Part shown: in pieces, positions 54,461 through 64,000 of the stretch
Layout of the letters: each line of letters starts with the position of its first letter
How positions within the stretch are numbered: position 1 is the stretch's first letter
DNA from: Eurosta solidaginis
Lineage: Eukaryota > Arthropoda > Insecta > Diptera > Tephritidae
NCBI RefSeq assembly: GCF_040869045.1
Contig: NC_090319.1
Span: 346,126,302-346,190,301, forward strand
DNA: 64,000 nucleotides
Direction of reading: 5' to 3'
Notes under the pieces: generated by a model
Databases searched by the model: none
Seen by the model: the letters and a program-made list of their open reading frames with translations, nothing else
What the model was told of the DNA's origin: nothing
Translations under genes and position numbers: made by a program

Positions 54461-55420
54461 CTTTTCTTATCCCGCTACATAAAAAAGGAAGCAAGTCTAT
54501 TGAAAACTATCGCGGAATAGCAGAGCTCTCCGATATCCCTAAGCTTTTCGAAGCAATCGTTTCTAATCACCTTACATTTTCAATTTCTACATTGATAGAT
54601 AATTCTCAGCATGGCTTTTGTAGCGGTAAATCAACCATAACCAATTTGCTTGAATTTACAACTCACGTCTTTAATGGGTTTAGAAACAATCATCATACCG
54701 ACTTTATATACACTGATTTCAGCAAAGCATTCGACAAAGTATGCCACTCATTGCTTGTCTATAAACTCGAATTGCTTGGCTTTCAACCTGGCCTAACTCG
54801 CTGGATCTCCTCCTATCTTTGCGGCAGAACTCAAGGAGTAATTTTTAAAAACATTTGTTCGAATGTCATCGATGTTCCCACCGGTGTGCCTCAGGGCAGC
54901 CATCTCGGTCCGATTCTGTTTTTGCTCTTTATAAAAGATATTTCCAAAACTATAAAATATTCAAAAATTTTATGGATCGATAGTTTGGAATCCGCGTTAT
55001 CAAGTTCATGTGGATAGGCTAGAATCAATTCAAAACCAGTTTTTACTTTGCGCCTTGAGAAATCTTCAATGTGAATCCTTGTATGATCTTCCTCCTTACA
55101 CTAATCAGTTAAAACTAATAAACCTTCCTACCCTTGCAAGTCGTAGAGAAATGCTAGGTGTACTACTTATGGCTAAACTATTAAATGGATCGATTTCATG
55201 CCCATTTCTTTTGAAAGAAGTAAACTTGAATGTTCCATGCCGAGTTTCAAGGCATTATAAACCTATAATTTTTAAACAATGCAGAAACAATTTCCAGCCA
55301 AACGAACCTCTTCTACATATGTGTGAAAATTATAACTCTCACACGAGAATAATTGATGTTTCGGACTCGATCTTTGTCATGAAAGAAACGGTTCTATCTT
55401 CTTTTAATAATTAAAAAAAT

Positions 55421-56061
55421 ATATCACACACTAACTACAAAAGAGTCACAAATTGAAAAAATGTAAATTTTCAGGGGAGAAGAAAACGGTTTATGCGAAA
55501 ACGTCTGTAATGTTATACTGAAATCCAGTTTTACAAAGAAGGATACCTTCATAATAAAATGAATTGACGAAATTTTGTTGTAATTATTTGTTTACGGACA
55601 AAATATATAGCAATTTTGAATTATGACTATTTCTAAGAAAACTTACTACTCGTACATTCATAATTATTTCAACAAGGAGGGCACATTTCACAATAATTCA
55701 AGCAACTTTACTCACTCTTTACGTATAAAAAGACACAATTTTAATTAATACACAACAAAGTTAAAAGTGTTTTGCAACAAGATAGTCAGAATTTAAAATA
55801 ATACACTTTATGCGTAAAAAACTGTTCACTTGTTCTTAGGCAGATTGACACAACTAAAAATAGTACTCTTTAGTTGATCGAGCGCCAGCGATGCAATCAA
55901 CACCAAAACTGGCATAACGGTAATTTTCCAGGTTATGAAGAAAATAATGACAACGAAATTTAAGGGGCAGTTAGAGATGTGTACTGTGAATTGGTTTATG
56001 GAAAAAAAACCGATTTTGAAAAATTTTAAGTTGTGATTCTTTTGTAGTTAGTGTGCGATAT
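55421..56061. mobile_element. MITE with 31-bp TIRs in a LINE 3' UTR
   Basis: 641 bp with ends ATATCACACACTAACTAC... and (reversed) ATATCGCACACTAACTAC..., continuing to 31 bp with two mismatches. It lies within the 3' UTR that is uninterrupted in the LINE copy at 49009. No coding capacity. TSD not resolved because both flanks are TATA-rich. Confidence 0.82.
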
Positions 56062-56399
56062 GTATACTTTTAACCTATTGTATTTGTGAATCTATATTTT
56101 TCAGCTGATGAGTTTCTCTGTAGCTGAGCAGTTTTAGATCTCGGCGCTTAAGAAGCTAGTGCCTCTCAAAGACTCGGTAAAAATAAAAATTATAAATTAA
56201 AAATCAAACTTAAATAAGAATTAGAATAAAAAAGTTATGTATGAAAAAAAAAAACTATCAGGATTAGGCTGGTTTCATCGGGCCACTTGAGGGCAGTGCG
56301 CTGCCACAAAGTCCGAGAAAAAAAAGAGCTACTTTGGACTGATTGGGCAATCGGAAAACAAAATCCTCTCTCGGCGATCAAAAATCAAGCTCTAAAAGT

Positions 56400-57960
56400 T
56401 GCTCCGTTCGGAGTCGGCATCATCCCCCTTTTCGTCACTTTCTATCTCTTTATGATAGATGTATGGTCAGGCCTAAGTGAAGTTTTTTCCAATGCTTCTT
56501 TGCATCCCAGGACACTTCTTGACGAAGTACTGTTTGAGATCATTGCCTTGAATGCCGCCTGAGTATCAATATGTAAGTTGACGTGAGCTTAAGCACGTTA
56601 TCGCCAGAATATATATATACAATTTCCGCTTGAAAGACACTACAGTGATCTGGCAGCCTGTAGGATTTACTTATTTCTGGATCGATACAATAAACAGCAG
56701 ACCCGACCTCTTCCATTAATTTAAGAGTCATCGGTATACACGTGTATAGTATGATCTGCCATTTCCGTAACCTTGCTCAGCCCTTCGGATCTTTTGTTGC
56801 CCCAAGATCTTTTTCAAAGATCAGGCGCCGGGCCATGTAGTCCTATATTTAACGGGGCTTAGCCTGGTTTCAGTTGCTAGCGTTATATTTTTAGCTATCA
56901 GAACTGCCGGTGGGATGTGCAGAATGGCATACAATTCTGATATCGGGGTAGTTTTCGGGTTACTTTTATTTTCTAATCATTGGTAATCTGTGTACCTCCT
57001 CTAGTTTTTTGGTAAAATTACTTTTTTGTGTGCCTGTATACCAAACTAGAACCCCACAGTTACAAGTTAATATAATTCCTAGATATTTTGTGCAGCATTT
57101 TTCTTGTAGGGTTACCCCTCCAAGCTTTAGCTTAGTCAAATGAGGGACTTTATATTTCCCGAATCACCTGAGGATGATTGTTGGTAGACATCTGCCGCTC
57201 AGATTGGCTGAAACGTCATCTGCATATGCCGTAAGTTTGACTGGTCCTCCGTCGAACCGCCTAAGCAATTCGTTGATAACCAGCGTCCACAGCATTGGTG
57301 ATAAAACCCCACCCCGCGGCATTCCTCTGTTTACAGATATTGTGGCCTCGCATAGACCCGATTGCGACGTTATCATTCTGCAGCTTAACATGGTGCCAAT
57401 CCAATTATTTCAGGCCGGATGTACATCAATCGAGTTGAGGCTACTGCATTTGCTCATTTCGGGACATTGTTGAAAGCCCCGGCAATATCCAGAAAAAACA
57501 CCTAAGGCATATTTCTGGTATTCCAAAACTTTCTTTATATTCAAGACCACTCTATGGAATGCACTATCAACAGACTTGCCGTTGGCGTAAGCATGTTGAG
57601 CCAAAGAGAATTACATCTATTAATAACTCTACGGTTTCGGAAGAAAACAATTCAAAGCATTAGTCTTTCGGATGCAGATTACTCGAACCGTTCTCCAAGA
57701 TTGCGAGACGTGGTTCATTTTTATGCAGCCCAAAGATTGTTCTAAGTCATGCTACAATCGTTCCATTTGCAACATGGCAGGGAGTATCCCATATGGACCC
57801 GGTGATTTGAAATTAGCAAAAGTTTTGATAGCCCATTCAATTTTGGCATTTGTCACCAATCTTGGTATTGCTCGCTCCGTATTTGGAGTGTATATGTTGT
57901 TACACAATTCTCCAGCATGAGTTCCTGATGGGAAGTCTGTGCTTTTAGGAACTTTTGTTT
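56400..57960 (-). pseudogene. LOA/R1-type LINE remnant, RT to RNase H
   Basis: Minus strand: LAQHAYANGKSVDSAFHRVV, VLEYQKYALGVF, then SVNRGMPRGGVLSPMLWTLVINELLRRF and KLTAYADDVS (catalytic YADD, 57200-57390), followed by RNase H relic SAVYCIDPEISKSYRLPDHCSVFQAEI at 56630-56730. Same family as the copies near 5600 and 47700. Several stops. Confidence 0.7.
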
Positions 57961-58151
57961 TGAGTGCAGGTTCTAGATCTAGTTCAGTTTATTATTTATT
58001 TAGAATTTGTATACGCCCACGAAATCTGGATTTTGTGTGCCAAAAATTCCATATTTAAAATTATAAAAGTAAATAAATGAATCAATTTAATAAAGTTGAG
58101 ATACTTAAAATTATGAAATCGTACACAACTGCGTTCTTGTATATGCATTGC
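57961..58151. other. AT-rich spacer
   Basis: Short AT-rich interval before the hAT MITE; nothing recognised. Confidence 0.35.
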
Positions 58152-58159
58152 GATTTGTA

Positions 58160-58421
58160 CATGGCTTAACTCTATGGTTGGCCCATCTCATCAGCTGATT
58201 TTATTTTTTTCATATCACTGGAGTAGGCATTGTCAAAAAGAGATGACAAACTTGAACTGAAACCAACACATTGGCAACATTTCCTTACAACACACAAAAA
58301 CTACTAAGTTTTACATTTTCATTCCATTCCATTCGCCTAACACCAACACGCAGAGTTTGACAATCTGAACAAAGGTATGTTGTTGCTGTAGAGATGAGCC
58401 AACCATGTAGTTGAGCCATGG
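58160..58421 (-). mobile_element. hAT MITE, 262 bp, copy 2
   Basis: Duplication GATTTGTA at 58152-58159 and 58422-58429. Ends CATGGCTTAACTCTATGG and (reversed) CATGGCTCAACTACATGG. Same length as the 29337 copy, opposite orientation, different target. It carries many small differences from that copy but no net length change. Confidence 0.88.
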
Positions 58422-58429
58422 ATTTGTAG

Positions 58430-58903
58430 TGCACTATAAATACAAACAATTTGTTTCTTTTTTGCTGGCTTCCATAAATCTAAGCCTTTGCTTTCATATT
58501 CAAATCGCTTTTTTGTTACGAATATGAATTTGATTAGTTTTCAAACTTTTGTTTTGGGAGCTCTTCCATTCGCTGCTTGACATGTTGGCGTCAAGATCAA
58601 ATTGTTGCCCAATTTGTGATCGAAAGATGTCAAGTGGATTTTTACTCATGTTTCCGCCACAAACAGCCCCCAAACACACAAAAAAGCAAACAATTGAAAG
58701 TTGAAACACTTATACTTGTATGTATATAAATTAGGGTGGAGTGAATTTATATTTTTTCGATATCGCTTTTGGCTGACCTCCAGAAAGTTGCCTTTCTAGA
58801 CCAGAAATAAGGTTGAAATTTTTTATTTGACTCATCGTATGTTTAGAGGTGCCCCAACGCAACTAAACTTTGAAACTTTGAAAAAGACGGTAGGTACATT
58901 TTT
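58430..58903. other. Unresolved DNA with a small minus frame
   Basis: A minus frame at 58500-58709 begins with residues like a signal peptide (FQLSIVCFFVCLG), but a stop is directly upstream and the first ATG is at about 58650. That leaves MSKNPLDIFRSQIGQQFDLDANMSSSEWKSSQ for 49 residues. Composition looks protein-like; no homology recognised. Not called as a gene. Confidence 0.25.
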
Positions 58904-60576
58904 TTGTACTCAGTTGAGCAGAGCTTACAGAGTATATTAAGTTTGATTGGATAACGGTTGGTTGTACATGTATAAAGGATCGAGATAGATATAGACTTCC
59001 ATATATCAAAATAATCAGGATCGAAAAAAAATTTGATTGAGCCATGTCCGTCCGTCCGTCCGTCCGTTAACACGATAACTTGAGTAAATTTTGAGATATC
59101 TTGATGAAATTTGGTATGTGGGTTCCTGAGTACTCATCTCAGATCTCTATTTAAAATGAACGATATCGGACTATAACCACGCCCACTTTTTCGATGTCGA
59201 AAATTTCGAAAAACCGAAAAAGTGCAATAATTCATTACCAAAGAGAGATAAAGCGATGAAACTTGGTAGGTGAGTTGAACTTATGCCGCAGAATAGAAAA
59301 TTAGTAAAATTTTGGACAATGGGCGTGGCACCGCCCACTTTTAAAAGAAGGTAATTTAGAAGTTTTGCAAGCTGTAATTTGGCAGTCGTTGAAGATATCA
59401 TAATGAAATTTGGCAGGAACGTTACTCCTATTACTATGTGTATGCTTAATAAAAATTAGCAAAATCGGAGAACGACCACGCCCACTTTTAAAAATTTTTT
59501 TTTTTAAAGTGACATTTTTACAAAAAAATTAATATCTTTACAGTATATAAGTAAATTATGTCAATATTCAGCTCCAGTAATGATATGGTTCAACAAAATA
59601 CAAAAATAAAAGAAAATTTCAAAATGGGCGTGGCTCCGCCCTTTTTCATTTAATTTGTCTAGGATACTTTTAACGCCATAAGTCGAACAAAAATTAACCA
59701 ATTCTTTTGAAATTGGGTAGAGGCATAGATTTTATGACGTTAACTGTTTTCCGTGAAAATGAGCGAAATCGGTTGATGCCACGCCCAGTTTTTATACACA
59801 GTATTCCGTCTGTCCTTCCGCATGGCCCTTAACACGATAACTTGAGCAAAAAGCGACATATCTTTACTGAACTTAGTTCACGTACTTATCTGAACTCACT
59901 TTATCTTGGTATGAAAAATGAACGAAATCCGACTATGAGCACGCCCACTTTTTCGATATCGAGAATAGAATTACGAAAAATGAAAAAAATGCCATAATTC
60001 TATACCAACTACGAAAAAAGGGATGAAACATGGTAATTGGATTGGTTTATTGACGAGAAATATAACTTTAGAAAAAACTTTGTAAAATGGTTGTGAAGTA
60101 GAAGAAAATGAAAAAGTTCTGCAGGGCGAAATAAAAAACCCTTAAAATCTTGGCAGATACTACATATATAAATAAATTAGCGGTATCCAACCGATGATGT
60201 TCTGGGTCACCCTGGGCCACATTTTGGTCGATATCTGGAAAACGCCTTCACATAAACAACTACCACCACTCCCTTTTAAAACTCTCATTAATACCTTTAA
60301 TTTGATACCAATATCGTACAAACACATTCTAGAGTCACCCCTGGTCCACCTTTATTGCGATACCTCGAAAAGGTGCCCACCTATAGAACTATGGCCCACT
60401 CCCTCATAAAATACTCTTTAATGACTTTCATTTGATACACATGTCATACAAACACATTCCAGGGTTTCCCTCGGTTCATTTTCCTACATGGTTATTTTCC
60501 CTTATGTTGTCACCATAGCTCTCAACTGAGTATGTAATGTTCGGTTACACCCGAACTTAAGCTTCCTTACTTGTTT
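58904..60576 (-). repeat. Family-1 repeat, copy D
   Basis: Reversed: ACAAGTAAGGAAGCTTAAG start, CAACTGAGTACAAAAAA end. Same block order as copies A-C, with about two 130-bp modules. Frames at 58843-59401 and 60194-60409 are internal to it. Confidence 0.8.
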
Positions 60577-60639
60577 TTTAATTGATTTACTTTCGCTTGT
60601 TGTTATTGTGCTCATTGATTTCAAAGCCTACTGATTTTC

Positions 60640-61625
60640 ATGGCCGACTATGTGCCTGTAAACTTCTTACTTATACACTTGATTAGAAAAGGGGATCCTG
60701 CAAACTGTGGCAATTTTCGCGGAGTCAGCCATCTCAATACCGAACATAACGTCCTGTCAAGCGTATTTTGCGAAAGATTGAAGCTCATCGTGAATCAGCT
60801 GATTGGACTCTATCAGTGCCTCTTCAGACCTGGTAAATTTATCATAAACCAGTTTTTTGCTATACGCCAAATATCAAAAAAAAAAAAAAACAGGAAAAAA
60901 GAACTGATTATACCTTGGTGCGATTTCTTTAATTTGCTGCTGGATAAAATAAACAAATGTGCAGAACTTAACTCCTCTAGAACAATCTTCTGCGTGCAAT
61001 TACTGGCATATGCTTACGATATTGATATCATTGGCCTGAATAACCGCGTCGTGGGTCTTGTTTTCTTCAAACTGGAAAAAGAAATGGAAAAGATGGGTTT
61101 GATGGTGTATGACGCCACTATTGGTGGCCATAATTTCGAACCTGTAAAGACTTCGTGCCTTTAAGAGCTACTTTGTACTAGGTAGGCAATTTAAATGTAA
61201 AGTTCTCCCTCGGCAAACGAAAATCATGATCTACAAGACACTTATTGAACCCGTCCTGCTCTATGGTGCAGAAGCATGGATCATGCCATCATCAGATGAA
61301 GCGGCTCTAGAAGTGTTCGAGGAAAACTTCTTCGAAAACTCACGGATCTCTACCCGTCAGCGATGGCGAGTACCGAAAAAGATTTATTGATGAGATGTAT
61401 GAGTTGTACGCAGACATCAACATAGTCCAGCGAATTAAAACACATCGGCTACGCTGACTAGGCCATGTTATGCGAATAAAATATAATACTCCGGCGAAGA
61501 AAATATTTTTTATTAAACAATTTCAAACGATTTAAATTCCCTTGGTGTGACGAATTGGCGCCAGTTAACCCTACAAAGAAGCGACTGGTGGAACGTTTTG
61601 GAAAGCCGTAACCGTGAGTAAGTTT
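60640..61625 (+). pseudogene. RTE LINE remnant, internally deleted
   Basis: RT blocks: RKGDPANCGNFRGV, VFCERLKLIVNQLIGLYQCLFRPGKF, CDFFNLLLDKI, LLAYAYDIDIIGLN (catalytic Asp changed to Tyr), MGLMVYDATIGGHNFEPVK. Then KIMIYKTLIEPVLLYGAEAW and a tail to about 61615. Two large deletions. More decayed than the copy at 6266. Confidence 0.8.
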
Positions 61626-62465
61626 CTCTCCTCTGCAAGTTCTTCTTCCACTCTTCTAAAACAGCAGAAACTCTTTTTTTACTGTAATTTAATTAAAAGC
61701 GCCCTAACTCAAAATTTTGTTTACCTTATCTCATCATAAATTCGATATATTTTGAGCTGAGATGGGGCGTTTATAAAAAAACCTAAGGTAAAGGTAGTTC
61801 ATCGAACAAATTCTTATATAGGACGTTTCCACACTCGCAGCCGAGATGGAATGATATCCCATGCCGGCGTTAATTATGTATTTGTGGGTCAGTCTAATGT
61901 AAATATTCAGATGGAATTTAAGATGTTTATTTCCACTTTATTACATTTTAATGTGGGAATCTGTGACATTTTTGTTTATAGACTTATTAACATAATATTT
62001 TAGTAAATGTTTTCTTTATATAAAATTGCGTTGATCTTAAAAAATTTCAAGTGGAAGTTCTAGGACAATTAAAGTCAAATTAATTAACAATCAACCGAAA
62101 TAATTTTTTTTTGTTTTTTCAACAAAGTTTAGTTATAGTTATAGTTTGAAATGTACATATGTATGTGTGTATATGTATTAACAGACTTTTAAGCGAATAG
62201 GCGATTTTAGAAGCTGCGTAGAAAGGCGGGCTTGTCTACATAGTTTCGTGATAAATGGTGCCTTCCTCCATCATATTTTTCTTCATCACAATGGAGGTCT
62301 CACTCTTCCTCTGCCGCCAAAGACGAATGTCAATAGGAATACTTTCTGTACTCAATTTCCGGCCGACGCAACATCCAAATTTTGTTTTATTATTATTATT
62401 ATTATTGTAATTAAAATTTTATCTTTAGAATAGATTTCTTTCGGCACTGCATAAAAACCAAATTT
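61626..62465. other. No gene recognised
   Basis: AT-rich, with an (ATT)n microsatellite at 62384-62406. The short frame 62248-62433 runs into it. Nothing supported. Confidence 0.4.
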
Positions 62466-62469
62466 AATA

Positions 62470-63275
62470 AAGGACTAGCAGACCACGCAGACGTTCTTCT
62501 GCCCTAAATTTGGTCTATCTGCATACATTTTAATAAGCCTTTTCCGTCTAACTCTGCCCTCGCCCCCTAAATTTTTCATAATCTTTGTATTCACTCCTAC
62601 CTCCCTATTTTTCGCTTCATCTATTTCCATCTTCGTCTCATTATATCTCTTTCTCACATTCCTTCTCTCTTTTCTCTTCTCTCAAGTTTTTCTCATTCTT
62701 CTTCATATCTTATTGCCAGTCCCAGAAGGTGGTATGTATTTTGTTCTAGTCCCATTCCGAGTCTCAGTCCCAGTCCAACTCCGAGTCTCAGTCTCAGTCT
62801 CAGTCCCAGCCCTAGTCCTAATACCAGTCCCAGTCCGTCTCTGGTCTACTTCCCGGAAAAAAGCGTCGTAAATACTAATATAGGCAAATTGATATACCAA
62901 ATTTCAGGCAAATCGAATAGGACGTATGTAAATAGGTATGTGGGTATTATTACTTCATGTCTTTATTTCGGCTTCGCATGCATATTTATCAGTTTTGCCA
63001 GGTTCATGCGACTAAATCGAATGTCACAATGAAAATTAATTTAAAGCTCTCAGCATACAGCTTTCATTTGATATCCATAATACACACTCATTCTAGGTGT
63101 ATCCGGGTCCATGTTTGGCCTATATCTCGAGACCCTAGTCACCAATAGGTATGAGATCTACCCTCTACTAAAGCACTCATCAACAGCTTTCATTTGTTAT
63201 CCACATTTTATAAACACTTTCTATAGGTACCCGGGTCCACGTTTTGATCTCAAAACCCTAGGCACGTAGAGAAAA
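62470..63275. repeat. Module-type repeat family 4
   Basis: Contains at least two modules starting AGCTTTCATTTG (63058, 63187) with TATCCA, CTA(G/T)AGGT and CCGGGTCCA(T/C)GTTT. The order (TTTCATTTGATA-CCCA, CATTCTAG, GGTCCA, ATATCTCGA) parallels the 130-bp modules of family 1, so the two may share ancestry. Non-coding. Confidence 0.5.
62745..62846. repeat. Hexanucleotide AGTCCC/AGTCTC tract
   Basis: An imperfect array of CAGTCC and CAGTCT/GAGTCT units, about 16 repeats. The minus-strand frame across it gives a Thr/Gly/Arg/Glu repeat that is a by-product. Part of repeat family 4. Confidence 0.7.
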
Positions 63276-63479
63276 AAAGGTAGACGTTGGCCGATTCTCA
63301 GACCTACCCAATATGCTCAAAAACCGTGACAGAAGAATTTTATATATTAGATGAAGAAAAATCGATCCAATTCCCATAGAATTTTCAACCCTGTCAAAAA
63401 CCAACAAAAAGAAATGAATCGCACACTAAGTTCGTATATTCAATGTACGTAGTTGTCTTCTTGAGAAGGGTTTTGTTTA

Positions 63480-63675
63480 TTCTGCAGAACTTTTCTCTCG
63501 AATACCCTAAGGTTGCGCGATCTTCGTCCTATATCGCTTATGACTACGAGCCACACACCAGGACGTATGATGAAAGACTTATTTATAGTGATTTTTGTTC
63601 GACGAGACTGGACGTTACTTTTCAATTGCCTATCCAGCCCAAAGTAGCATTTGTTTCGCAAATGATGTCTTTAAT
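63480..63675 (-). pseudogene. RTE LINE remnant, thumb fragment
   Basis: Minus strand: NKCYFGLDRQLKSNVQSRRTKI, then VFERKVLQN; blocks seen at 8930-9100. Short and degraded. Confidence 0.65.
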
Positions 63676-64000
63676 ATGCACAAGAAGAAGAAGTGGAGAC
63701 AGCATACAATATTCTATATAGAACCTTATTTGTGCAATTTAGCCGCCTGATTCTGCGGTATTGGTCGCAGTAATTGATGTGGTTAGCGGGATTGTCTTAC
63801 TTGTGGGGGCTGACACCTGCCTGTTCAGATTTTGCATACGAGTTGATATATGCTTTCGGCCGGTAGCCCGTTTTATTATAGTTTAGCTGAGCTGTTACTA
63901 TTCTCACTACATCATAGTTAGGTGGTGGCATGAAATTTACACCCAATTCTGTTCTGCTTACAGTCTTTGGTGGCGGCGTAGTCAGAGTTTAGGAAATCGG
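63676..64000 (-). other. Unresolved DNA, possible LINE remnant
   Basis: At 63905-63935 the minus strand reads MPPPNYDVVRIVT, resembling the VPPPDYDVVRI block of the RTE polyprotein, so another RTE-type element may start here. The rest is not recognised. It runs off the right edge. Confidence 0.3.

Larger units (their letters stand above)
51462..56255 (+). mobile_element. Jockey/CR1-type LINE containing an RTE and a MITE
   Basis: Parts: 51462-51744 (RT start: ICFLKKCAEYIYEPLIDLFNLSLKNGIFPTAWKESF), 54473-55420 (RT palm and thumb) and 56062-56255 (3' UTR with poly(A) at 56243-56254). The same 3' sequence ends the copy at 49009. Interrupted by an RTE (51757-54460) and a MITE (55421-56061). The start of the RT protein joins RTE debris at 51460, so it is 5' truncated. 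Confidence 0.8.

Noticed and set aside
62703..62900. Thr/Gly/Glu-repeat protein
   Set aside because: Created by translation of an imperfect hexanucleotide tract.

Overview
The window is a piece of a dipteran nuclear genome, most likely a true fruit fly (Tephritidae) or close relative. It has one recognisable single-copy gene, tinman (tin), the NK-class homeobox gene of heart and visceral mesoderm. The rest is layered transposon debris of a large, repeat-rich fly genome. The species is inferred from the protein and the repeat style and cannot be proved from sequence alone.

tinman is on the + strand in three exons: 3460-3614 (TN/eh1 motif), 15066-16048 (His-rich linker and a conserved TPYVTPSPTLDL block) and 23448-23839 (homeodomain and C-terminus). 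Phases join exactly to an open 509-codon reading frame. Introns of about 11.5 and 7.4 kb are filled with retroposons and DNA transposons. A non-repetitive island just upstream of exon 2 holds five CAYATG E-boxes in about 300 bp and is the best cis-regulatory candidate. The leader carries a start-stop uORF and an overlapping out-of-frame uORF.

Layout. 1-3100: end of a LINE, a large module-bearing repeat (family 1) and the tin promoter region. 3460-23839: tin, with a near full-length RTE LINE, LOA/R1-type LINE pieces, many tRNA-derived SINEs, a second SINE-like family, hAT and TIR MITEs, and a family-2 repeat containing a SINE and a family-1 copy. 23840-30500: AT-rich tin 3' flank with a tandem duplication and MITEs. 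30500-39000: family-1 copy split by a 2054-bp hAT, a solo LTR, RTE remnants and a long palindrome. 39658-44458: hAT element with a broken transposase, itself filled with other elements. 46500-58000: LINE graveyard, including a Jockey/CR1-type LINE that contains an RTE that contains a CR1-like LINE, plus a MITE in its 3' region. 58000-64000: hAT MITE, family-1 copy, RTE remnants and another module-type repeat.

Apart from tin I see no host protein gene I would defend. Almost all other open frames are transposon proteins, their antisense shadows, or chance frames. Nested insertions with readable target-site duplications give a relative chronology of element activity.
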